Positions 1-6,490 of a DNA stretch of 13,461 bases are shown here, piece after piece. Each line of letters begins with the position of its first letter. Within the stretch, counting starts at the first letter, position 1. A program made the position numbers and the translations under genes. The notes beneath the pieces are model-generated. The model searched no databases, was not told the DNA's origin, and saw only the letters and a program-made list of their open reading frames with translations. The DNA is from Desulfobacteraceae bacterium (GTDB lineage: Bacteria > Desulfobacterota > DSM-4660 > Desulfatiglandales > Desulfatiglandaceae). Location: assembly GCA_020349865.1 (NCBI GenBank), contig CP070700.1, forward strand, positions 4,888,253 to 4,901,713, given 5' to 3'.

Positions 1-114
1 ACGGATCTCTCCTCTTTTTAAAATTTCGTCAAGGGTTCCTGCTGAGGCAATTCCCAAAAAACAGAAAAAAATAACCAATGAGACCAGAACCGCAAATACT
101 TTAATCTTTTTCAT
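1..114 (-). CDS. Amino-acid ABC transporter solute-binding protein, N-terminal part (runs off window)
   Basis: Only the first 38 codons are inside the window; the gene continues past base 1. The start ATG (112-114) is preceded by a purine-rich ribosome site AAGGGAG at 121-127. Residues 1-26 form a Sec signal peptide: MKKIK, a long hydrophobic core (VFAVLVSLVIFFCFLGIA), then SAG as a plausible cleavage region. The mature start, TLDEILKRGEIR, is the usual opening of family-3 periplasmic amino-acid-binding proteins, where it is normally followed by a VGV/VGF strand. Seen: signal peptide and the ILKRGEIR motif. Known: this motif is typical of polar-amino-acid ABC binding proteins. Inferred: a substrate such as an amino acid. 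It would fit beside an amino-acid fermentation operon, but specificity cannot be read from this fragment. Confidence 0.7.
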   Translation of the reverse strand, partial: MKKIKVFAVLVSLVIFFCFLGIASAGTLDEILKRGEIR

Positions 115-221
115 TTTTTTCTCCCTTTTCGATATTTTCATTATATATTTCTCAACCCATAAGATTATTCCTCTGTTAAAGACCGAATCACCTCCCTTCT
201 TGGTTTGTTTGATGTTCCTCT

Positions 222-1019
222 TCAGGGCGTTCTGCAAAGCCGAAAACCGATATGTTGGAACCTGTAACGCGGGGGACTCCCAAAGCGGCTCGCACACCGG
301 GCATCACGGGCCGGGCTGTACCAGACGCCGCCTCGCATCACCCGGTAGGAGCCCTTCTTGGGCCCTTTAGGATTGACCACTTCATCGTCCGGGTAGACAC
401 CAAACCAGTCCTGGCACCACTCCTGGACATTTCCGAGCATGTCATAGAGCCCCCATGCATTGGGCCCTTTCTGAGCCACAGGGTGAATTCTATTTTTCGA
501 GTTACCGCAATACCAACCTATAGCATCCAGGTTGGGATCGCGACCACATTGGAGCTCTGTGATACCTCCATTGGAAAAAGCAGTCGCGTTTCCTGCCCGG
601 CAGGCATATTCCCATTCGGCCTCAGTCGGGAGCCTATACTTGTCAGTGCCCTCCTTCTCGTTCAGTCTCTTTATGAACTTCTGCACATCATCCCATGAAA
701 CCATCTCCACAGGGCAGTTATCCCCGCAGCCTTTGTGGCTTGAAGGATTATTCCCCATCAAAATCTTCCATTGTCCCTGTGTCACCTCGGTGGTTTGCAA
801 GTAAAAATGACTTGTCAAATTTACCGGGTGCGGGCTTTCTCCAGCATACCGGCCAGGCTCATCTTTTGGGCTTCCCATCATGAATTGACCGTGCGGAATC
901 AGCACAAATTCCATTACTAAAGTATTGGTAATCTTTTCCTCGGGCTGTTGGGCGTACACAGCAAAAATAGAGGCGGAAATAACCACGGTGAATTGAATCA
1001 GAAAAATGAGTTTTTTCAT
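222..1019 (-). CDS. Secreted SUMF1/FGE-sulfatase-domain protein lacking the FGE cysteine pair
   Basis: A 265-residue protein with a Sec signal peptide (residues 1 to about 23, cleavage near VYA-QQ) followed by one formylglycine-generating-enzyme (SUMF1) fold domain. Diagnostic segments in order: FVLIPHGQFMMGS (38-50), the TTEVTQGQW strand near 76-84, VEMVSWDDVQKF near 104-115, RLPTEAEWEYACRAG near 129-143, WGLYDMLGNVQEWCQDWFG near 189-207, and the C-terminal RVMRGGVW...RCASRFG...GFRLC. In true formylglycine-generating enzymes two redox cysteines lie just after the GG(S/V)W motif. Here that stretch reads YSPARDARC, so the pair is not conserved and sulfatase activation is unlikely. Many SUMF1-domain proteins are non-FGE carbohydrate- or peptide-interacting or hydroxylating proteins. 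The start has an AAGGA ribosome site. It lies in tandem with the regulator upstream and the solute-binding gene downstream. No sulfatase is visible nearby. Confidence 0.8.
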   Translation of the reverse strand: MKKLIFLIQFTVVISASIFAVYAQQPEEKITNTLVMEFVLIPHGQFMMGSPKDEPGRYAGESPHPVNLTSHFYLQTTEVTQGQWKILMGNNPSSHKGCGDNCPVEMVSWDDVQKFIKRLNEKEGTDKYRLPTEAEWEYACRAGNATAFSNGGITELQCGRDPNLDAIGWYCGNSKNRIHPVAQKGPNAWGLYDMLGNVQEWCQDWFGVYPDDEVVNPKGPKKGSYRVMRGGVWYSPARDARCASRFGSPPRYRFQHIGFRLCRTP

Positions 1020-1112
1020 CTTATCGTCCTTCGTGCGGTTAATTATTCTTTAATGGCGCCTTACCGTTTAGCAATTGCGTAGGAAGGGATAAACCATGAA
1101 GATTCTCAAAAT

Positions 1113-1577
1113 CTATATTTCTTCCAACCCGTTAGGAGGTCGCATCCAATTATGTCTGGATTTCATGATGACAAATGTTTCACTTCTAACCACATTGCCC
1201 ATTTTGAGAATCAACTCAGTAGTAAATTTATACAATTCGGCCTTCCCCCCTGCGAAAACCACTTCAGCAATAATATCGTAGCGACCCGCGACCACCCCCG
1301 CCCAGACCACATTAGGCAGGCGGGCTATTTTTTCCAATATTTGATCCATCTTTCCATGCGACTGGATGCTCATCGCGACCAGGGCCGTTGTCATTTGTTG
1401 ATGTTGATTCGGATCAATCATAGCGCAAACCTTCAACAGTCCTTTTTTTTCCAGATTTTTTATCCTGCTGCGTATGGTCGGGGCTGTTACACTGAGGCAT
1501 TTCGCCATTTCACCAATGGGCATCCGACCGTCTTCAACAAGCAGGTGGATAATTTTGTTGTCCAATGCATCAAGCAT
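1113..1577 (-). CDS. Lrp/AsnC-family transcriptional regulator
   Basis: A regulator of 154 residues (158 if the upstream ATG at 1587-1589 is used). I prefer the internal ATG at 1575-1577 because GGGAG lies five bases ahead of it, while the upper ATG has no ribosome site. The N-terminal winged helix-turn-helix opens with MLDALDNKIIHLLVEDGR and has recognition-helix residues around SVTAPTIRSRIKNLEKKGLL. The C-terminal RAM ligand-binding/oligomerisation domain contains the family hallmark AGRYDIIAEV followed by a terminal strand near VVRSETFVIM. Lrp/AsnC proteins bind amino acids and control amino-acid metabolism genes, often their own and a divergent neighbour. Here the divergent neighbour is a truncated alanine dehydrogenase start (2055), so the pair resembles an AldR-ald arrangement; this is inference. 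Its promoter is flanked by two palindromes. The 5' end and promoter recur near 12.5 kb in a degraded copy. Confidence 0.88.
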   Translation of the reverse strand: MLDALDNKIIHLLVEDGRMPIGEMAKCLSVTAPTIRSRIKNLEKKGLLKVCAMIDPNQHQQMTTALVAMSIQSHGKMDQILEKIARLPNVVWAGVVAGRYDIIAEVVFAGGKAELYKFTTELILKMGNVVRSETFVIMKSRHNWMRPPNGLEEI

Positions 1578-1608
1578 CTTATCTCCCATAGCACATTTAT
1601 TTTCTAAT

Positions 1609-1622
1609 AAAATAGCTATTTT
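1609..1622. promoter_or_regulatory. Operator-like palindrome AAAATAGCTATTTT
   Basis: A perfect 14-bp palindrome between the -10 box and the start of the Lrp/AsnC-family gene. Its centre is exactly 50 bp from that of the similar palindrome at 1659-1672, about five helical turns, which suits a multimeric regulator. It is degraded in the second copy at about 12590-12603. Binding by the adjacent regulator is inferred. Confidence 0.5.
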
Positions 1623-1627
1623 TTTCC

Positions 1628-1654
1628 ATATTATCTTTTCAGTGAAAATGTCAA
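1628..1654 (-). promoter_or_regulatory. Promoter of the Lrp/AsnC-family gene
   Basis: On the minus strand a perfect -35 box TTGACA (1649-1654) is followed after 15 bp by TAATAT (1628-1633), upstream of the regulator. The spacing is shorter than the usual 17 bp; a 17-bp alternative gives a poor -10 (ATATGG). The promoter sits exactly between two 14-bp palindromes, suggesting autoregulation. The -35 box is retained in the second copy (12629-12634), where the -10 box becomes TAATGT. Confidence 0.5.
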
Positions 1655-1658
1655 GAAA

Positions 1659-1672
1659 AAAATACGTATTTT
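1659..1672. promoter_or_regulatory. Operator-like palindrome AAAATACGTATTTT
   Basis: A perfect 14-bp palindrome immediately upstream of the TTGACA box of the Lrp/AsnC-family gene. It is identical in the second copy of the block (12640-12653), whereas the downstream palindrome is not retained there. It shares the AAAATA..TATTTT outer shape with the partner at 1609-1622. Role as operator is inferred from position and symmetry. Confidence 0.5.
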
Positions 1673-1883
1673 AGAAAAAAAATTAATTGAATTTTTCTTA
1701 TGCCCTGACTGGCCGAAAGCAGCAATAGAGCCTGTTCAATACTTGGATATGTTAATGAATACAATAAGTTAAAAATCAATTTCATTTTGCGCGAAAATTA
1801 TATAGGAAAATGGTGAGTGATCACAGGCCGATGCAATCCCAGCGATCTGAAAAGATCTCAAAATCCTGCTAACCCGTGATCAG

Positions 1884-2008
1884 CTTAGTGTTTCGATTCG
1901 CAAATATGATAACGTATGTTTTTTAAGTCTAACCTTTGGAATTGCTCACTCAACACTTAGTCCCGAGTGAATAAATACGTTATCGAATTTATGAATCGAG
2001 GGACTAAG
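1884..2008. repeat. Long imperfect inverted repeat upstream of the ald stub
   Basis: Two arms of about 38 bp (1884-1921 and 1971-2008) are imperfect reverse complements: both contain CTTAGT, TCGATTC and GATAACGTAT when read outward-in, with about 30 of 38 positions alike by eye. A second pairing uses CTTAGTCCC (1956-1964) against GGGACTAAG (2000-2008), so alternative hairpins are possible. The structure ends about 30 bp before the ald ribosome site. It could be a structured leader, operator array or foldback remnant; I do not recognise a known riboswitch. Confidence 0.55.
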
Positions 2009-2054
2009 GAAAATGCACTAAGCATAAAGGTTTTAAGGACAAGGAGGTATTGTT

Positions 2055-2117
2055 GTGATTATAGGAGTACCCAAAGAAATAAAAAATTCTGCCCAAAGTA
2101 TAGACTACCCGAATTAA
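2055..2117 (+). pseudogene. ald: 5' stub of alanine dehydrogenase (truncated)
   Basis: A strong ribosome site AAGGAGGT (2041-2047) precedes GTG at 2055, which opens the reading VIIGVPKEIKN. This matches the highly conserved N-terminus of alanine dehydrogenase (M-IIGVPKEIK-N), which is also shared in part by lysine dehydrogenases and transhydrogenase alpha subunits. After 11 recognisable residues the frame runs into SAQSIDYPN and a TAA at 2115-2117, so the rest of the gene is gone. The break coincides with an inverted repeat (CCCAAAGT near 2092 against ACTTTTGGG near 2122), suggesting element-associated truncation. The stub is divergent from the Lrp/AsnC-family regulator, the arrangement typical of ald and its activator. 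Alanine is the end product of the operon nearby, so the lost gene was metabolically relevant. A functional 20-residue peptide is possible but unlikely. Confidence 0.65.
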
Positions 2118-2207
2118 TCTTCACTTTTGGGCGGGTCAGACTTTTCAACCTTTCTTATCGTTATATTGCCAGAGTGGTTATGTTGCGTGTATTTAGTTCG
2201 GTTTATA

Positions 2208-2366
2208 AACCCACGCCCTATCAGACTGTGTCATAATGTCATTGCGAGGGAGAATAACGACCGAAGCAATCTCATAAGGCATTTATATCATAAAGATTGC
2301 CACGCTCCCTGCGGTCGCTCGCAATGACTAAAAAGTAATTGCGACACAGTCTTTATGGGCGTGGTT
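2208..2366. repeat. Nested inverted repeats with a GTCATTGCGAG-type MITE
   Basis: The inner element (2238-2328) begins GTCATTGCGAG and ends with its exact complement CTCGCAATGAC; inside, AAGCAATC on one arm pairs with GATTGC on the other. It is embedded in an outer inverted repeat of about 24 bp: 2208-2232 contains CACGCCC and AGACTGTGTC, and 2343-2366 contains their complements GACACAGTCT and GGGCGTGG. No coding capacity is seen. Palindromic repeats with these ends are, from memory, common dispersed elements in environmental anaerobe genomes. The nesting suggests insertion of one element into another. Confidence 0.75.
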
Positions 2367-2716
2367 ATGTGGGACTGGTTATGCCGGTCCCGGATGGGCT
2401 TGGCCGAAGGCCATTAACCACACAATTTTTACTAAACAACTAATGTTGTTACAATCCGGCTTTTCAAATAAAATAATGGCAACCTACAGGCTGCAGGTAT
2501 CACATTGTGTAAGGTGGTTTGCCTTAATAATTTTGCAAAGATCGAGATGTATGCCGGTATTAAAAAATATTCCAATAGCTGCAGACTCCCCCTTATAGGG
2601 CATAAGCGCTAACTTCTTTTGTAAACGATCACAGGTTGCATTTATGTCATACGGGGTTGTTTTGAAAGATGAACGTCCAACTCGAGCCGTTTGCGTCGAA
2701 CCCTCCAAATTTCATC
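2367..2716. other. Non-coding tail between MITE and operon end
   Basis: No convincing gene was found in this stretch. It contains a short hairpin (GGCCGAAGGCC near 2402-2412) flanked by GTGGTTATG and CATTAACCAC motifs. A minus-strand frame from a TTG at 2706-2708 to a stop at 2484 (about 74 codons, ending CDTCSL) follows the racemase gene closely, but has no known motif and no convincing ribosome site. It may be a decayed gene or chance. Confidence 0.4.
2469..2498 (-). terminator. Possible weak Rho-independent terminator of the ornithine operon
   Basis: On the minus strand ACCTGCA-GCC-TGTAGGT forms a 7-bp stem including one G-U pair with a three-base loop, followed by TGCCATTATTTTATTT. It lies about 220 bp beyond the stop codon of the last operon gene. 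The T tract is interrupted, so this is only a candidate. Confidence 0.25.
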
Positions 2717-4774
2717 TCAAGGACCAAGGATCTTCTTGCCGAAAAGGGAAAGGATGAATTCCGAGCTTACTCTTGGCGTGACCATTTCCGGGTCCCGCAC
2801 CGGGGAAAACCCGACAACATCAAGGGACCTGAGAAGGCCGGACATGGCAATCATTTCCATGGCAAGGTGTGCTTCCCTGTAAGAAATGCCGCCCTTTACG
2901 GGTTTAAGGACTCCTGGGGCGACAGTAGGGTCGAGCACTGAAAGATCCAGGGTTATATGGAGCCCCGATTTCCCCATGCCGGCGGCACGAATGGCGCGAT
3001 AACTCACCTCCCTCATCCCCAGGGCGTCTATATCTTCCATGGTAAAGGCCTTTATTCCGTAACGGGAAATCAATTCCGCCTCTTCCGGCTCTACATCCCT
3101 GAGCCCAATCAGGGCGACATTCTCCGGTTCCAGCTTGGGTTTTATCCCGCCACAGGAAGCCAGTTCTTCGTCACCGTACCCAAGGGCCGCTGCAAGGACC
3201 ATCCTGCTGATTCTACCTTCCACTTCTTCGCCAGGCGCTTGCAAGCCGCCATGAGCGCTGAAAACAATCAGTCCGGGCCGGTCGGTCAACCTGGAAAGGC
3301 CCTGGTAGACGCCCAGAGACGTTGCAGGATGCGAACTCATGACCACTGGAATGTAGTCTTCTAAAATAGCCTTCTCAACCTGTTCTGCGGTTTTTTCCGC
3401 CGTCTTAATCACCAGCTCTTTTCTCTCTGCAAAGGAACTGGTCTCTTTTGCAACCTGTTTTTTCAGGAAAGGAAGCCTTAAGTCACCCTTATTAATGACC
3501 GTGAACCCGATTTTCTCAAGTCCGGGAATCAATGTCACCGCCATGCCGGGGGAAGGGCTCCAGATATTAATTGAACCCGGCACATAGGGCTTTATTCCCG
3601 GGTAACCCTTAACCAGTTTCTCAACCACGGAAGAGGTCCGGAAACTCATTGCGCTTGGAACCCCGATCATGATGATGCCTTTATGGGGTTGCTCGACGGC
3701 TCCCTGTCTGAGGGGCTGTTTCTCAACATACATGGACGTCATAGCCGCCAGGAGTGAGCTGTAGTTGAGGTGAAATCTCAATTCACCTCCAAGGCGCACC
3801 TTATCCTTTGCCGCAGTCACATCCAGGAGGAGATGATCGCTTGATGCGCCCAGTATGGAGAGGCGGGTATCTTCCGGCACCATACCCTCAACATCCACAT
3901 CTTCTCTCCCTATATTCAGGATGGCCCTGAACATGTCGCCCTTGTCCTCGAATACGGGTTTGCGCCCGAAGGCGTCTTCGCTTGTCTCGCCTATAGGCAC
4001 CGAAGGTTTTTCTTTGAATTCGATCACTTCCGCATTCAGTAGAAAGGCATCCTGATAAGTCTCCGGCCATGCCATGCGGTTAACGGTCTCTCTGCCGAGG
4101 ATAATGGCTTCACCGATTCTCATATGGTTGATCTCTTCAGGCATCTTGCCTGAAGCGATTAGGTTCAAAGAACTCGAATTGCCGCCCGATATGTACTGTA
4201 GTGTGATGCCGAAATGCCCCTCTATCTGCCTTGCATATTCCACAAGGCGGTTCATATTCTCTTCCGAGGGGACTACGCCTCCGTAGCAGCTCAGGTTCGC
4301 GCCGATACCCACAATTCTGACACCGGGAAGATCTATGGTCCGGCTCACCATGGGCAGGAGATCATCAGGCCAGACACCTTCCCGAAGGTCTCCTAGATCA
4401 ACCATGATAATGATCTTGTGTACCAGGCCGCGACGGGATGCCGCCTCGGAAAGAGCTGCAATAACGGAAAGCTCGGAATTCAGGCTTATATCGACGGAAG
4501 TGACGATGTCTTCCACAGCGGAGAGGGGGGGTATCCTGAGCAACATGTAAGAGGTGTTGACACCATTGGCCTTTAGGCGGAGGATGTTCTCCATCCTGGA
4601 TTCCCCTATGGAATCAACCCCCCCCCGGAGCATGGCCTTTGCAACCTGTGGCATGCCGCAGGTGACCTTGGTTACGCCTGTTACGCTGATCCCGTGTCTT
4701 TCACAAAGACCGGTTATAGTGCGGGCATTATGTTCAACCTTCTCCAGGTCGATCATGACATAGGGCCTTGACAT
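2717..4774 (-). CDS. orr: Ornithine racemase fused to a degenerate arginase-fold domain
   Basis: Numbering here uses an in-frame GTG at 4817-4819 as residue 1 (700 residues). The likelier start is ATG at 4772-4774 (residue 16), which has GAGGCGAG ahead of it; the GTG has no ribosome site. Residues 16 to about 365 are a PLP-dependent alanine-racemase-N-type domain: TKVTCG with the presumed Schiff-base Lys51, VDSIGESRMENI, a barrel core, GGNSSSLNLI (212-221) and MRIGEAIILGRETV (233-246), as in ornithine racemase, which interconverts L- and D-ornithine. Residues about 378-700 match an arginase/agmatinase fold from its first strand (KGIIMIGVPSA) to its end, but with altered metal motifs: GGDH is MSSH (His497), DAHxD is SAHGG (His523), DxD is DLS (Asp625), and the E of EVNP is replaced by Gly670. 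Known single-domain racemases are about 350-370 residues. It is the last operon gene, supplying D-ornithine to the aminomutase. Confidence 0.85.
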   Translation of the reverse strand: MSRPYVMIDLEKVEHNARTITGLCERHGISVTGVTKVTCGMPQVAKAMLRGGVDSIGESRMENILRLKANGVNTSYMLLRIPPLSAVEDIVTSVDISLNSELSVIAALSEAASRRGLVHKIIIMVDLGDLREGVWPDDLLPMVSRTIDLPGVRIVGIGANLSCYGGVVPSEENMNRLVEYARQIEGHFGITLQYISGGNSSSLNLIASGKMPEEINHMRIGEAIILGRETVNRMAWPETYQDAFLLNAEVIEFKEKPSVPIGETSEDAFGRKPVFEDKGDMFRAILNIGREDVDVEGMVPEDTRLSILGASSDHLLLDVTAAKDKVRLGGELRFHLNYSSLLAAMTSMYVEKQPLRQGAVEQPHKGIIMIGVPSAMSFRTSSVVEKLVKGYPGIKPYVPGSINIWSPSPGMAVTLIPGLEKIGFTVINKGDLRLPFLKKQVAKETSSFAERKELVIKTAEKTAEQVEKAILEDYIPVVMSSHPATSLGVYQGLSRLTDRPGLIVFSAHGGLQAPGEEVEGRISRMVLAAALGYGDEELASCGGIKPKLEPENVALIGLRDVEPEEAELISRYGIKAFTMEDIDALGMREVSYRAIRAAGMGKSGLHITLDLSVLDPTVAPGVLKPVKGGISYREAHLAMEMIAMSGLLRSLDVVGFSPVRDPEMVTPRVSSEFILSLFGKKILGP

Positions 4775-4851
4775 TTCTCTCGCCTCTTCATGAAGTATTG
4801 CCGGTTTGTTAACGATCACTGTAAATCATTTAGCCGGATTGGGGCAGGGCC

Positions 4852-5057
4852 TTTTCATCCAGGCGCTATCTCAAAAAAAATACCACCAAGCTTTATCAGT
4901 GACCAATATTTGGGGTTTTGACCAATTAAGGCCAGATTGTGCAGTAGCCTCCTAATGCACAATCTGGGTTAAACCACTGGTATCTGCCACAAGACATTGC
5001 AAAACCCCAAATATTGAGCACCTTCCTCATCAGAAATAGATAGCGCCTGGATGAAAA
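4852..5057. repeat. 206-bp foldback element (MITE-like) inside the operon
   Basis: Perfect 20-bp terminal inverted repeats lie at 4852-4871 and 5038-5057 (TTTTCATCCAGGCGCTATCT and its complement). Further perfect arms lie inside: CAATATTTGGGGTTTTG (4904-4920) with 5000-5016, and CCAGATTGTGCA (4932-4943) with 4956-4967. Outside the ends GGTTTGTTAA (4803-4812) also pairs with TTAACAAACC (5084-5093). It fills the only large gap in the operon, between the reactivase and the racemase, and has no coding capacity. The transcript would fold into a long interrupted hairpin just before the racemase start, so it could dampen or terminate racemase expression. Clear target-site duplications were not seen. 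Confidence 0.85.
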
Positions 5058-5110
5058 AACCCGCCTCAATAGAAACCCTTTAATTAACAAACCCGTAATG
5101 CCCCCAATCC

Positions 5111-6484
5111 TCAACCCGTAATGCCGACACTTTCCAGGAGGATCGTTGTCGACTCCTCAGGGAATCTGCGGCCGAGAACACCTGCGGCCGACATTACATA
5201 GTTACGGTCCAGTAATATCTGGGCCTCACAGGGAGGCAAAAGTTTTCGCTTTCTAGGGTCGGCTCTCAGGGACTTCAAAATTTGGCCTCCCTTGCCGAGC
5301 CTTGTTAGTGCCCCGCCTGTGCCTATCACATATTTTATGGCGGTCAGGTCCCTGCCCTCCACTAGCTCATTACGGCCATAGGCCCCGTAGGCGATCCGCA
5401 GTTCGCCGGCATGACGCCAAATGGAAAGATCTACCGCCCATGCAGCAAGGTCGACGGAAAACCGGCGCGCCTCTTCCGTATCAGGCAGGGGCATGACGTC
5501 ATGAATATGACAAAGGGCATCGCCTGCAGCGGTTATAATATGATCTGCATTTACATATACCCCGAGATCACCCTCCACTGTCCGTTTGGATCTCGGTTCG
5601 GGGGCCGTCATCATCTTTGCGTATACGGGCGAACCCTCCGTCACGGAATGAACATCCGAGGTAGCCCCTCCCACATCAACGGTCATGACATCCCCCAGGA
5701 CTTCGGCCAGCAGCTCCGTAGATCGCATCACAGCCCCCGGCGTGGGGATAATATCGCCGGAGACCATCGCCTTCACCTCTTCCATGCCCGGCGCTGAAAC
5801 AATATGTCGGGCGAAGACCTCCTGGATGACCTTTCGCACGGGATCAATATTGAGTTCGTCAATCCGGGGATAGACATTATCTACAATAAAATAGGGCATG
5901 CCCGCCTCTTTCAGGATCCTTTTGACCTCGCCCCCGGCCGACCTGTTTCCGGCATATATAACCGGGATGGAATGGCCGAGTAAAGCCAGGGTGAGGGCAT
6001 TGCCGACAACTACTTGCCTGTCCCCGTAATCAACCCCTCCTGCCAGAAGGATGATGTTTGGGTTGATCCGGCTAATCTCATCCAAATCGTCTTCCGTTAT
6101 CAATCCTGCGGTAGTAAACTTGACGATGGCCCCGGCCCCCAGCGAGGCTTCACTGGCGGCCCGAAGGGTCATATCCCTTGTCAGACCGTGGACCGTCATG
6201 CGAAGTCCTCCGGCGGCGGATGAGGCGGCCATCAGTATTACGCCTGAAGTGTCAAGGCCAAACCGGTCTTCCAGGTCCCTTCTTGCCCCTTCGAGGCCTA
6301 CGGCAACATTGCCGTCTTTAACGGTAGTCAAGGCCATGCCCTGACCCAGGAACCGGGCCTCCCGGCGGTCGGATGAATCAGCGTTCCCGTCCACCCCGGC
6401 AAATGCGCTTACCTTGGTGATGGTGCTGCCGATATCGGCAACGAGCACGTCAACCCTCTTCAGAATACCCTTTGTATCAGACAC
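5111..6484 (-). CDS. MutL/GlmL-family reactivating ATPase for ornithine aminomutase
   Basis: A 457-residue actin-fold ATPase of the MutL/GlmL family that accompanies adenosylcobalamin-dependent mutases and is thought to help release inactivated cobalamin at ATP expense. Visible nucleotide motifs: phosphate-1 VADIGSTITK (15-24), phosphate-2 TVDVGGATSDVHS (268-280) and the adenosine motif IGTGGALT (387-394). Also conserved are LMAASSAAGGLRMTVHGL (84-101), ILLAGGVDYGD (145-155) and PTPGAVM (247-253). The start is GTG at 6482-6484, with AAGGA about ten bases upstream; it lies six bases after the oraE stop, so translation is probably coupled. Equivalent genes occur in clostridial ornithine operons and in glutamate mutase operons. 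A 13-bp direct repeat, around ACCCGTAATGCC (5091 and 5113), straddles the stop codon. The cognate mutase is almost certainly OraSE. Confidence 0.88.
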   Translation of the reverse strand: MSDTKGILKRVDVLVADIGSTITKVSAFAGVDGNADSSDRREARFLGQGMALTTVKDGNVAVGLEGARRDLEDRFGLDTSGVILMAASSAAGGLRMTVHGLTRDMTLRAASEASLGAGAIVKFTTAGLITEDDLDEISRINPNIILLAGGVDYGDRQVVVGNALTLALLGHSIPVIYAGNRSAGGEVKRILKEAGMPYFIVDNVYPRIDELNIDPVRKVIQEVFARHIVSAPGMEEVKAMVSGDIIPTPGAVMRSTELLAEVLGDVMTVDVGGATSDVHSVTEGSPVYAKMMTAPEPRSKRTVEGDLGVYVNADHIITAAGDALCHIHDVMPLPDTEEARRFSVDLAAWAVDLSIWRHAGELRIAYGAYGRNELVEGRDLTAIKYVIGTGGALTRLGKGGQILKSLRADPRKRKLLPPCEAQILLDRNYVMSAAGVLGRRFPEESTTILLESVGITG

Positions 6485-6490
6485 AGGATT

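Larger units (their letters stand above)
1529..1728. repeat. Direct repeat copy A (Lrp/AsnC 5' end plus promoter)
   Basis: A 200-bp block, starting CGTCTTCAACAAG and ending GAAAGCAGCAATAG, recurs at 12510-12708 in the same orientation with about 18 differences and one single-base gap by eye (roughly 90% identity). It holds the first ~20 codons of the regulator, its ribosome site, promoter and the upstream palindrome. In this copy the regulator continues intact. Outside the block the two loci are unrelated. Confidence 0.9.

Noticed and set aside
1152..1607. Plus-strand 151-codon frame opposite the Lrp/AsnC regulator
   Set aside because: The minus-strand frame has a clear HTH and RAM domain, while this frame has no recognisable features and is a shadow.
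2484..2708. 74-codon minus-strand frame just downstream of the racemase gene, ending CDTCSL
   Set aside because: It starts at TTG without a convincing ribosome site and shows no known motif. It is mentioned in the non-coding stretch but not called as a gene.
2957..3364. Long plus-strand open frame opposite the racemase fusion gene
   Set aside because: It lies antisense to a well-supported conserved gene, has no ribosome site or family motif, and similar shadow frames occur all along the GC-rich operon.
5091..5125. Direct repeat around ACCCGTAATGCC spanning the reactivase stop codon
   Set aside because: Two short copies 22 bp apart look like a local slippage duplication and do not change the reading frame before the stop.
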